Below are positions 23,922-31,344 of a stretch of DNA of 64,000 nt, one piece after another. The DNA comes from Cupriavidus necator A5-1. GTDB taxonomy: Bacteria; Pseudomonadota; Gammaproteobacteria; Burkholderiales; Burkholderiaceae. The position numbers and the translations under genes were made by a program. Each line of letters opens with the position of its first letter. The stretch's first letter is position 1. The DNA lies in the NCBI RefSeq assembly GCF_000744095.1, contig NZ_JQLI01000008.1, positions 2,976,001 to 3,040,000 on the forward strand. Direction: 5' to 3'. The notes beneath the pieces were generated by a model. The model had not been told where the DNA came from. It worked only from the letters and a program-made list of their open reading frames with translations, and ran no database searches.

Positions 23922-26900
23922 TCAAGGCTCGTCCGAGCCAATTGTTCCCGGCGCACGCTGCTGCGAGGCCGAAGCCTCAAGCATTGCTTTGGCCTGCTGC
24001 AAGTCAGCGGTATCGAATCCTTCGGTGAATGCGCCATGAATCCCGGCCAGCTTGCGCATCGCTGCGTCTGTCTTGCCTGGTCGTTGCCACAGCCGAGCCA
24101 GGCTGAGGGTCGCCCGCAGCTCCAGCCACCTGGAACTTTGCTGGCGAGCCACCGCGATCGCCTTGTGAAAACACGCTTCGACGTCTTCCTCGCTCACGGA
24201 CGCCTGGCCCCGGACGCTCGCACACTGAAGCATCAGCTCCCCCTTGAGCCGATGCAATTCGGCTTCGTAATAGCGTTCTCCGGATCTGTCCGCCATGTCC
24301 ATCGCTTCGTTGAGTACGCTGAGCCCTGTTTCGGCCTGCCCCACCTTTCCATAGGCTTCGGCCAACAGCGCCAGAAAGTGTGACCGGCCCCGCTCAGCCC
24401 CGGTGGCGTGATAGGCGGTCATGCCGCCACGTATCCGGGCGATGCCTTCCTCTGCGTTTTCCCGCTCGGCCAGCGCCCAGCCCTGAACGATGGTTGCCCA
24501 CCCCAGCCAGAACGGGAAGCCCTGCTCTGTCGAGAGCGCGATGGCGGCCTCGGCGCACTCCTGCGCAAGTTGTGGGTCACGCCGGAACTGGTGAAGCTCG
24601 GCCATGAAGACCAGGGCATGCGCCAGGCTAAAGGGGTGAGACACCTTCCGGGCGAGCGTCAGCGACTCCTGCCCTTGCCTGAAAGCCTGGTCGGGGTAGC
24701 CCAGGTACCACAGGGCATGGGCCGAAATCGCGAGCGCACGGACTTCGGGGTGGACCCCGTGGAGGAGCGGATGCGCGTGCTGCGCTGCAGGGCTGTAGAG
24801 GGCGAGTGCCTGCCCCAGATGGGCATGGGCCGCGCTGAACTCGCCCATGAAAAACAACGTGGCGCCGAGCGAGATATGCGCCTCCCCGACCAGCTCCTGG
24901 TCTTGTCCGTCCTCGGCCAGGCTGAGCAGCCGCTTACCCAACTCATAGGCTTTCCCGTATTCCGCGCGCAAGGAAAAATAGGTACGCAGTCCCAGCTGCG
25001 CCGGAAAGAGCTGCGGTGTTTTCCCAACCTGCCCACACAGCGCCAGCGCGCGGCTATACGCAGCCTCAACCTCCGACGAGGCATAGCCCCTGGCAGCAAT
25101 CAAGGCCCGACCGATGGCGAGCTGCAAAGTAAGTTCCTCGCGCGCGCGTTCGGGTGTGTCGGGCAGTCGCTTGAGCAACTCCAGGGCCGCACCGAGGTGG
25201 CGGATCGCTTCGCGATAGGCGGAATGATCGAGCGCCTGCTGTCCCGTCAAGCGAAGGTACTCCACAGCTTTCGGATGGTTGCCGCTAAGGCTGTAGTGGC
25301 GCGCCAGCTCGCCGCAATAATCCTTCAACCGATTGTGGAAGAGTGCCTCGATGGCCTGTGCTATGCGTTCATGCAGCACGCTGCGCTGCTCCGTGAGTTG
25401 AGAGTTGCCGGCAACTTCCTGGGTGAGGGCATGCTTGAACGTATATTCCATATCGGGGAATGCGGGCCGCTCGTAAATGAACTCGCCAGCCTCCAGGCGG
25501 GCCAGCAAATGGCGCAACTGGTCATCAGACTGGGCGACGACCCGCTGGATCAGGCTCAGGGGAAACTCCTTGCCAATCACGGCAAGTGTCTGCAACAAGT
25601 CCTTCTCGGCCCGGGGCAGCCGGTCTATGCGGGCAGCGAGTACGCCTTGCACCGTGGTCGGGATATGCAGTGTTGTGGGGATCTTGTCGATGCGGTAATG
25701 TCCGGGTTCGCCGAGCAGCGCCTTCTCCTCGGACAGGGTCTGCACCACCTCTTCCATGAAAAAAGGGTTGCCCTCGGTCTTCTCCAGGATGAGGGTCTTG
25801 AGGGGCACAAGCGTGGGATCATCCCCAAGCAAGGCACCGAGCAGTCCCTGGGATTCGGACTGGCCCAACGGATCCAGCCGAAGCTGGGTGTAGTAGCTCT
25901 TGTGACCCCAGCCATGCTGGTATTCAGGCCTGTAGTTCAGCAGGAGCAGAATCCTGGCGCTTGGCAGGCGGTCGATGAGGACATCAAGGAACGCCTCGGT
26001 TTCGCTGTCCAGCCATTGCAAGTCCTCGAACAAGAGCTCGAGCGGCTGATTCAGGCTTTCGCGCACAAGCAGCCGCGCGATCGCCTCGAGCGTGCGTTGG
26101 CGACGGATTTGAGGGTCCATGTTCGGTAATGCTGAACTGGACTCGCTGATGCCTAACAAATGAAGCAGGTAAGGCAAGAGGTCTTCCAGACTGCGCTCGA
26201 GCATCAGGACCCTGCCGGCGACCTTTTCGCGGCTGCTGCGCTCATCATCCTGGGCGTTGATCAGGAAATAGCTCTTGACGAGCTCAATCAGCGGCAGATA
26301 GGCAAAGGACTTGCCGTGTGAGACCGAGAAGGTCTCCAGCACCAGGCAGCCTCGCTGCGAGACGCCCTTGAACTCGTGGAAAAGCCGGGACTTTCCCACT
26401 CCCGCCTCGCCGACCACCCCGACGATTTGCCCGTGCCCCGCCTTGGCCCGATCCAATGCCCCGTGCAATTGCTCCAGCTCGGCCTGGCGCCCGACAAACC
26501 GTGCCAAACCGCGATGCTGCGCCACTTGCAGGCGCGTACGCAACGAGCCGAGGCGCAGCACCTCATACACGGCGAGCGGCTCGGGGATGCCTTTTACCTG
26601 AGTGGCCCCCAGGGCTTTGAAGTCGAAATAACCCTCGGTCAGCTTGCGTGTCGACTCACTCACGAGAATGGACGAAGGCGTGGCGACGCTTTCCATCCGG
26701 GCGGCAATATGAATCGTGTGCCCCACCGGATCGTAGTCGGTGCGCAGGTCGTCCTTGCGAATCGAGCGCACCACCACCTCTCCGGTGTGGATCCCTACCC
26801 GAATCTGGAGCGGTATGCCTTGCTCGAGACGGATCCGGTCGCTGTGGCGGCGCATGGCTTCCTGCATACGCAGCGCCGCGTACAGGGCTCGCTGAGGATG

Positions 26901-27389
26901 ATCTTCGTGGGCAATGGGAGCACCGAACATAGCGAGGATGCCATCACCCAGCGACTTGGCCACGTAGCCCTCGTAGTAATGCACGGCCTCCATCATCAGG
27001 GCCACGACGGGATCGATCAGGCGGCGGGCTTCTTCCGGGTCCAGATCGTGGATCAATGCCGTGGAGCCGGCCATGTCGGCGAACAGGGCCGTAATGGTCT
27101 TGCGTTCGCCCGCCGTCTCTTCCCTGGCTTCCATTGCCGCCTGCTCGGCCAGGATGCGCTCGGCCAGGTGGCGCGGGGTGTAGTGGATCGGGGCGGGCGG
27201 AGCGCTTTGCGTGCGCCTCCTCGACGCTTCAAGCGAGTCGCTCAGGAAGGCGCCGCATTCGCTGCAAAACCTGGCAGCGGCGCTCGACTGGTGGCCACAG
27301 TTCGGGCAGAGCTGGACAAGCCTGGTCCCGCAGTCCTCGCAGAACTTGGCTCCCGCGGGGTTCTCCGCTCCGCAGTTTGTGCAGCGCAT
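23922..27389 (-). CDS. Zinc-ribbon / class III nucleotide cyclase / AAA ATPase / TPR multidomain protein
   Basis: A 1155-residue signalling protein. Residues 1-50 hold two zinc ribbons (MRCTNCGAENPAGAKFCEDCG, then CPNCGHQ...FCSECG). Residues ~95-270 form a class III cyclase domain with the two metal aspartates (ALFADMAGS and SLGDGILAMFG) and the RVGIHTGEVVV strand. Next comes a P-loop ATPase (VGEAGVGKSRLFHEF, near 325) with LELLFEDLQWLDSET. The C-terminal half is helical TPR-like repeats. Such proteins probably couple nucleotide signalling to ATP-driven conformational sensing; no target is known. Its Arg/Leu-rich TPR part shows no frameshift. It stands alone, with 95 and 58 bp gaps on either side. 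Confidence 0.85.
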   Translation of the reverse strand: MRCTNCGAENPAGAKFCEDCGTRLVQLCPNCGHQSSAAARFCSECGAFLSDSLEASRRRTQSAPPAPIHYTPRHLAERILAEQAAMEAREETAGERKTITALFADMAGSTALIHDLDPEEARRLIDPVVALMMEAVHYYEGYVAKSLGDGILAMFGAPIAHEDHPQRALYAALRMQEAMRRHSDRIRLEQGIPLQIRVGIHTGEVVVRSIRKDDLRTDYDPVGHTIHIAARMESVATPSSILVSESTRKLTEGYFDFKALGATQVKGIPEPLAVYEVLRLGSLRTRLQVAQHRGLARFVGRQAELEQLHGALDRAKAGHGQIVGVVGEAGVGKSRLFHEFKGVSQRGCLVLETFSVSHGKSFAYLPLIELVKSYFLINAQDDERSSREKVAGRVLMLERSLEDLLPYLLHLLGISESSSALPNMDPQIRRQRTLEAIARLLVRESLNQPLELLFEDLQWLDSETEAFLDVLIDRLPSARILLLLNYRPEYQHGWGHKSYYTQLRLDPLGQSESQGLLGALLGDDPTLVPLKTLILEKTEGNPFFMEEVVQTLSEEKALLGEPGHYRIDKIPTTLHIPTTVQGVLAARIDRLPRAEKDLLQTLAVIGKEFPLSLIQRVVAQSDDQLRHLLARLEAGEFIYERPAFPDMEYTFKHALTQEVAGNSQLTEQRSVLHERIAQAIEALFHNRLKDYCGELARHYSLSGNHPKAVEYLRLTGQQALDHSAYREAIRHLGAALELLKRLPDTPERAREELTLQLAIGRALIAARGYASSEVEAAYSRALALCGQVGKTPQLFPAQLGLRTYFSLRAEYGKAYELGKRLLSLAEDGQDQELVGEAHISLGATLFFMGEFSAAHAHLGQALALYSPAAQHAHPLLHGVHPEVRALAISAHALWYLGYPDQAFRQGQESLTLARKVSHPFSLAHALVFMAELHQFRRDPQLAQECAEAAIALSTEQGFPFWLGWATIVQGWALAERENAEEGIARIRGGMTAYHATGAERGRSHFLALLAEAYGKVGQAETGLSVLNEAMDMADRSGERYYEAELHRLKGELMLQCASVRGQASVSEEDVEACFHKAIAVARQQSSRWLELRATLSLARLWQRPGKTDAAMRKLAGIHGAFTEGFDTADLQQAKAMLEASASQQRAPGTIGSDEP

Positions 27390-27447
27390 AGAGCACCTAT
27401 CTCCTCAGCCCTCTCCTGAACGATTAGACGCCTTCCCTACCCCGGTA

Positions 27448-28398
27448 TCAAGTTGGGTCCGCGGGCCGGGGCTCCCACACCCGCTCCCGCTCCGGCACTT
27501 CGATCGCCACCGTCCTGCGCCAGCGCACCGTTGCCAGCAGCGACGCGGCGACGATCAACCCGCCACCGGTCCACGAAGCTGCGGAGATCCTCTCCCCGAG
27601 CCACAGGCTCGCGAACAAGGCACCAAACGCCGGCTCGCTGCCCATCAGCAATGCCACGCGCGTCGGGCTGCTGCGCTTGATGGCGTAGTTCTGCGCGAAA
27701 AATGCGAACAACGTGCAGGCGAGCACCAGCCAGACGACGTAGCCCCAGAACGCGTAATTGCCGCCAAGCGACGGCACGGGTTGCCACTGCGCGGGCATCA
27801 AGACCAGCGCCACCGCCGCGCTACCGAAGGTCACCACGCCCGATTGCACTGCTGTCACAGTCAGGGCTGGCATCGACGCGCGCCGCATGACGCGCTTGGT
27901 CACGCACACCATGAAGGCCCGCAATGCCGCGGCGGCGAGGATCAGTCCGTCGCCCGGATTGAGCACCAACTCGGCATCACCCGCCAGCAGCCATGCCCCC
28001 AGCAGCGAGAGCGCCACCGCCGCCCATTCGGGACGGCTCGGCCGGCGCCTAAGCAGCAGCCATTCGACCAGTGGTGTCAGCACCACGCACAGGCTGATCA
28101 GGAAGGCCGCGTTGGCGGCGTGCGTGAGCAGCACGCCAAAGGTCTCGCACAGGAAGATGCCGAGCAGTAGCACGCCGGTGCCGAGCACGCCGCAAAGCGT
28201 GGTGCCGTCGGCATGGCGCAGCCTGGCCAGCGTGGGCGACAGCACCAGCAGGGTGATGCCGAAGCGCAGCGCCAGCAGGCCCAGCACGGGGTAGAACACG
28301 AGCGCGCTCTTGACGACGCCGTAGCTGCTGCCCCAGACCACGGCGACCCCGAGCAACATCAGGTCGGACAGCAAGGACAGGCGTTTTTGGGCAAGCAT
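27448..28398 (-). CDS. DMT-superfamily EamA transporter
   Basis: A 316-residue membrane protein with ten predicted helices in two EamA repeats, starting LMLLGVAVVWGSSYGVVKSAL and with the second repeat near ALLMGSEPAFGALFASLWLGERIS. Family members export metabolites or amino acids. The start at 28398 leaves the usual short N-terminus before helix 1. An in-frame start at 28470 with AAAGG upstream would add 24 polar residues and cannot be excluded. It is divergent from a LysR gene whose product is the likely regulator. Confidence 0.82.
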   Translation of the reverse strand: MLAQKRLSLLSDLMLLGVAVVWGSSYGVVKSALVFYPVLGLLALRFGITLLVLSPTLARLRHADGTTLCGVLGTGVLLLGIFLCETFGVLLTHAANAAFLISLCVVLTPLVEWLLLRRRPSRPEWAAVALSLLGAWLLAGDAELVLNPGDGLILAAAALRAFMVCVTKRVMRRASMPALTVTAVQSGVVTFGSAAVALVLMPAQWQPVPSLGGNYAFWGYVVWLVLACTLFAFFAQNYAIKRSSPTRVALLMGSEPAFGALFASLWLGERISAASWTGGGLIVAASLLATVRWRRTVAIEVPERERVWEPRPADPT

Positions 28399-28520
28399 GA
28401 CGGACGTCGGTGAGATGGGTACTGCATTGTCCAGTTTTGCATTGACAGTGATAATCGGGTCGAAATGCAAAGCCTTTATGTCGTCAATGCATCAATCCGA
28501 CGCGCCGACGCGTTGCCCCC
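28399..28520. promoter_or_regulatory. Divergent promoter region of EamA transporter and LysR gene
   Basis: A short AT-richer spacer with repeated TGCATT/AATGCA words (near 28421, 28437, 28464 and 28486) and TTGACA on the plus strand. This is where the LysR protein encoded rightward would be expected to bind. Note that an alternative transporter start at 28470 would fall inside it. Confidence 0.4.
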
Positions 28521-29453
28521 ATGAATCCATCCGAACTCTTCGCCTTGCTGCCCGATATGGCCGTATTCGCCCGTGTCGTCGACGCGGGCAACTTCTCTGT
28601 CGCGGCGCGCCAGCTTGGCAGCACCCCGTCCACGGTCAGCCGCCAGATCAAGCGGCTGGAGGAGGCCCTGGCAACGCGCTTGCTGGAACGCTCGACCCGC
28701 AAGGTGCGGGTGACGGAATCGGGCGCGCAGGTGTACCAGTACTGCCGCGACGTGGTGAGCGCCGCGTCGGGGGCAATCGACGCGGCCGGTCACCTGGTCG
28801 GGCGGCCGCAGGGACGAGTCAGGGTCAGCGCACCGACGGCGTTCGCGAAGACAGTGATCCATCCGCTGGTGCCGGGCTTCCTGCGCGCCTACCCGGAGAT
28901 CGACCTCCAGCTGCTGTTCACGGACCACGAAGTCGACCCCCTCGAAGACGATCTCGACCTCGTGATCCGTCTAACCGAGCGCCCGCCGCCCGGCCTTGCC
29001 GGCCGGCGGTTGCGGGCGGTGCGCTGGGTACTGTGCGCGTCGCCGGCGTATCTGCGCGTGCGCGGCACGCCGGCGCACCCGCGCGACCTGGCGCGGCACG
29101 ATTGCCTGTACCTTGGCGAAACCGCGGACGACAACCGCTGGCGGTTCTGCCGTGATACCGAAACGCTCACCGTGGAGGTAAAAGGACGTTACATCGCCAA
29201 CCACGCGGGCGCGCGGCTCGAAGCGGCGCAGCAGGATCTCGGCATCGCCAGCCTGCCGGAATTCGCGGCGGCGAGCGCGCTGCAGGGCGGCGGACTGGTG
29301 CGCGTGCTGGCCGGATGGGAGCTGCACGCGCGCTCCTATGTGGGCGCGGTGTGGCTGCTATATCCGCCGAACCGCTTCCTGCCGCCCAAGGTCAGGGCGT
29401 TGATCGACTACCTGGCCGAGCATATCCGCGACCAGGACTCCGACGCCGGCTGA
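28521..29453 (+). CDS. LysR family transcriptional regulator
   Basis: A 310-residue LysR regulator. The DNA-binding part includes DMAVFARVVDAGNFSVAARQ and STPSTVSRQIKRLEEALATR. The effector domain follows (VRVSAPTAFAKTVIHPLVPG, then DDLDLVIRLTERPPPGLAGR). Divergent arrangement with the EamA transporter gene is the classic LysR layout, so it probably controls that exporter. CrgA/DmlR-like subgroup by sequence character. Confidence 0.9.
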   Translation: MNPSELFALLPDMAVFARVVDAGNFSVAARQLGSTPSTVSRQIKRLEEALATRLLERSTRKVRVTESGAQVYQYCRDVVSAASGAIDAAGHLVGRPQGRVRVSAPTAFAKTVIHPLVPGFLRAYPEIDLQLLFTDHEVDPLEDDLDLVIRLTERPPPGLAGRRLRAVRWVLCASPAYLRVRGTPAHPRDLARHDCLYLGETADDNRWRFCRDTETLTVEVKGRYIANHAGARLEAAQQDLGIASLPEFAAASALQGGGLVRVLAGWELHARSYVGAVWLLYPPNRFLPPKVRALIDYLAEHIRDQDSDAG

Positions 29454-29583
29454 CAGGGCCAGGAACGCCAGGCTGACTGCCCGCAGCCCATGGTACATCC
29501 AAGATTTCGATTTTTGGTTCTTTCGCATGAACCAAGGCGAGCGCATGATGCTTTCACCAAAGAGATCCATAAGGAGATCGAAG

Positions 29584-30000
29584 ATGAAACTCAAGCGCAT
29601 CCTTTTGCCGTTACTGGCCGCGACCGGAATGGCCGCTGCGGGCGTCGCCGCCGCGCACGGATCTGGAGAAACGGTCAAACCGAACTTCCAACACACGATC
29701 CCCAACATCCCGGGCAAATCGCTTGTAGCCGTGGAAGTGCTTTATCCCCCTGGCAGCGCCTCGTTGCCGCACCGCCATGCCAGGTCGGCGTTCATTTACG
29801 CCTATGTCGTTTCGGGCAGCATCGTCAGCAAAGTCAATGACGGGCCGGAACGCACCTACAAGGCGGGCCAAAGCTTCTACGAGGAGCCAGGGTCAAGTCA
29901 CCCGGTCAGTCGCAACGCGAGCAAAACGCAACCAGCCAAGCTGCTGGCCGTTTTCGTCGTCGATTCTGACGATAAAGAACTTACCACCAACGACAAGTAG
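29584..30000 (+). CDS. Secreted cupin-domain protein
   Basis: A 138-residue protein. The signal peptide (MKLKRILLPLLAATGMAAAG, cleavage near AAAHG) is followed by a single small beta-barrel cupin. The motif P-G-S-x3-PHRHARSAFIYAYVVSGS gives the metal-binding HxH...E-like ligands, and YKAGQSFYEEPGSSHPVSRN is the second cupin motif. Expected in the periplasm. The start at 29584 is chosen for its AAGGAGATCGAAG leader; earlier in-frame ATGs break the signal-peptide pattern. It is the first gene of a three-gene cassette with AhpD- and DUF417-family genes. Confidence 0.82.
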   Translation: MKLKRILLPLLAATGMAAAGVAAAHGSGETVKPNFQHTIPNIPGKSLVAVEVLYPPGSASLPHRHARSAFIYAYVVSGSIVSKVNDGPERTYKAGQSFYEEPGSSHPVSRNASKTQPAKLLAVFVVDSDDKELTTNDK

Positions 30001-30009
30001 GAGTCTGAA

Positions 30010-30465
30010 ATGAGACTGGATTACACGAAAGCGTCCCCCGGCGGCGTAAAGGCCTTTGGCAGTGTCTACGGCTACATCATGCAGTCGGGCCTCGACAATG
30101 TCCTGGTCGACCTGGTCTATCTGCGCGTGAGCCAGATCAACGGATGCGCATATTGCCTCGATATGCACACGCGCGAGCTTGTCACGAAGGGCGTGAAGGT
30201 CGAGAAGCTCGCACTGGTGCAAGCCTGGCACGAAGCCGGCGCCCTGTTCAGCGACCGTGAAAAGGCTGCCCTTGCATGGGCCGAGTCAGTGACTCGCGTT
30301 GCCGATACGCACGTTCCTGACGACGTGTTCCAGGCAGCCGCGGCGGTCTTCAGCGAAAAGGAACTGGCCGACCTGACGATGGCCATCAGCCTGATGAATG
30401 CGTTCAATCGCCTGGCGATCAGCTTCCGCCGCGAGCCGGAAGCGGCGCTCGCGCCCAAGGACTGA
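30010..30465 (+). CDS. Carboxymuconolactone decarboxylase/AhpD family protein (peroxidase-like)
   Basis: A 151-residue alkylhydroperoxidase-like protein with the active-site motif INGCAYCLDMHTREL, holding the C-x-x-C pair and the downstream His of the AhpD proton relay. The remaining helices (FSDREKAALAWAESVTRVAD) are typical of the YciW/PA0269-type group. It probably reduces peroxides or acts on reactive small molecules using the dithiol. The gene starts 9 bp after the cupin stop. A second, frameshifted gene of the same superfamily follows, so this copy is probably the working one. Confidence 0.85.
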   Translation: MRLDYTKASPGGVKAFGSVYGYIMQSGLDNVLVDLVYLRVSQINGCAYCLDMHTRELVTKGVKVEKLALVQAWHEAGALFSDREKAALAWAESVTRVADTHVPDDVFQAAAAVFSEKELADLTMAISLMNAFNRLAISFRREPEAALAPKD

Positions 30466-30506
30466 TTGGTCAGCACGAGCTGCGGGTAGCTTCCTGACCG
30501 GGGGGC

Positions 30507-30733
30507 GTGCGGTTTTCTGCGGCGGCTTACGCGAAGGCGTGCTTTTCCGCTTGGCAAGAGCAAATCATCGTCGTCGTGGCACTGGCAACCCAGTGCCCCA
30601 CTACGTCGAACTCGATATCAAGGCGGCGCGCGACGCAGATGCGACCGATGCGCGGCTCACCGCCGCTGGCTTTGCCGTCGCGATCCGCGCATGCGGCCCT
30701 ATGACCCACACCACCCATCTGTTCAGGAGTTGA
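30507..30733 (+). pseudogene. Frameshifted remnant of a second AhpD/carboxymuconolactone decarboxylase gene
   Basis: Two adjacent reading frames together give the C-terminal part of a CMD-family protein. Frame one reads FSAAAYAKACF...QEQIIVVVALATQCP up to about 30600. Frame two continues HYVELDIKAARDADATDARL to GPMTHTTHLF and stops at 30733. A one-base deletion just after TGCCCC explains the shift. At the expected second catalytic Cys (C-P-Y-C) the codon reads TAC (Tyr), so the redox pair was already lost. The N-terminal half is missing. The last bases abut the DUF417 ribosome site. A functional frameshift is unlikely given the lost Cys. Confidence 0.7.
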
Positions 30734-30735
30734 AG

Positions 30736-31275
30736 ATGAAACCGATCTTTTCCCTCGCCACGACACCGCCCACAGCGGCTACCCCAGACTATACGGCCTT
30801 GTTGCGCTGGTCCCTGGTCGTGGTCTTCCTATGGTTCGGCGGGATGAAATTCACCCTCTACGAAGCGCAGGGCATTGCGCCGTTTATCGAACATAGCCCC
30901 TTCATGAGTTGGCTTCTCAGCGCTTTCGGCGTGCGTGGCGCCAGCGCCGTCATTGGTGCGCTGGAACTTGCCACTGCCGTCGCGCTGGCCACCGGTGCCT
31001 TCCACCGCGGCGTGTCCGTGCTCGGTGCGGCAATGTCGTGCGCGACCTACGCCATCACGCTCACGTTCTTTTTCACCACCCCTGGCGTCGCGGAGCCGAC
31101 AGCGGGCGGACTTCCGGCAATTTCCGCACCAATCGGTCAATTCTTGCTGAAGGACCTGGTGCTGCTGGCGGCGTCCGCCCTGCTACTGCGCACGTCCCTG
31201 GCGCACTGGCAAGCCGCGCGTGACGCATCTCCCCGACTGCTGCCCGGCAGTGCGCACCAGCCGGTCAGCGCCTGA
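30736..31275 (+). CDS. DUF417 (YkgB/RclC) family inner-membrane protein
   Basis: A 179-residue membrane protein with four predicted helices and the family features RWSLVVVFLWFGGMKFTLYEAQGIAPFI and SPFMSW near the N-terminus. In E. coli the homologue RclC belongs to the reactive-chlorine stress operon. Here it follows a secreted cupin and an AhpD-like protein, consistent with an oxidant-stress cassette. ATG 30736 has AGGAG 7 bp upstream; an in-frame earlier start is part of the preceding gene remnant. Confidence 0.82.
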   Translation: MKPIFSLATTPPTAATPDYTALLRWSLVVVFLWFGGMKFTLYEAQGIAPFIEHSPFMSWLLSAFGVRGASAVIGALELATAVALATGAFHRGVSVLGAAMSCATYAITLTFFFTTPGVAEPTAGGLPAISAPIGQFLLKDLVLLAASALLLRTSLAHWQAARDASPRLLPGSAHQPVSA

Positions 31276-31282
31276 CTGCGGC

Positions 31283-31315
31283 GGCGCGGCCTATGCTCCG
31301 GCATAGCGCCGCGCC
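31283..31315. terminator. Long hairpin between convergent genes, copy 1 of a repeated element
   Basis: GGCGCGGC-CTATGC-TCCG-GCATAG-C-GCCGCGCC folds into a 14-bp stem with one bulged base and a TCCG tetraloop. It sits between the stops of the DUF417 gene and the leftward oxidase gene and would act as a bidirectional terminator. A diverged second copy lies at 33679-33712. Confidence 0.6.
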
Positions 31316-31344
31316 GCTCTTGTCCGGCGCGTGGTAGTGCGCCC

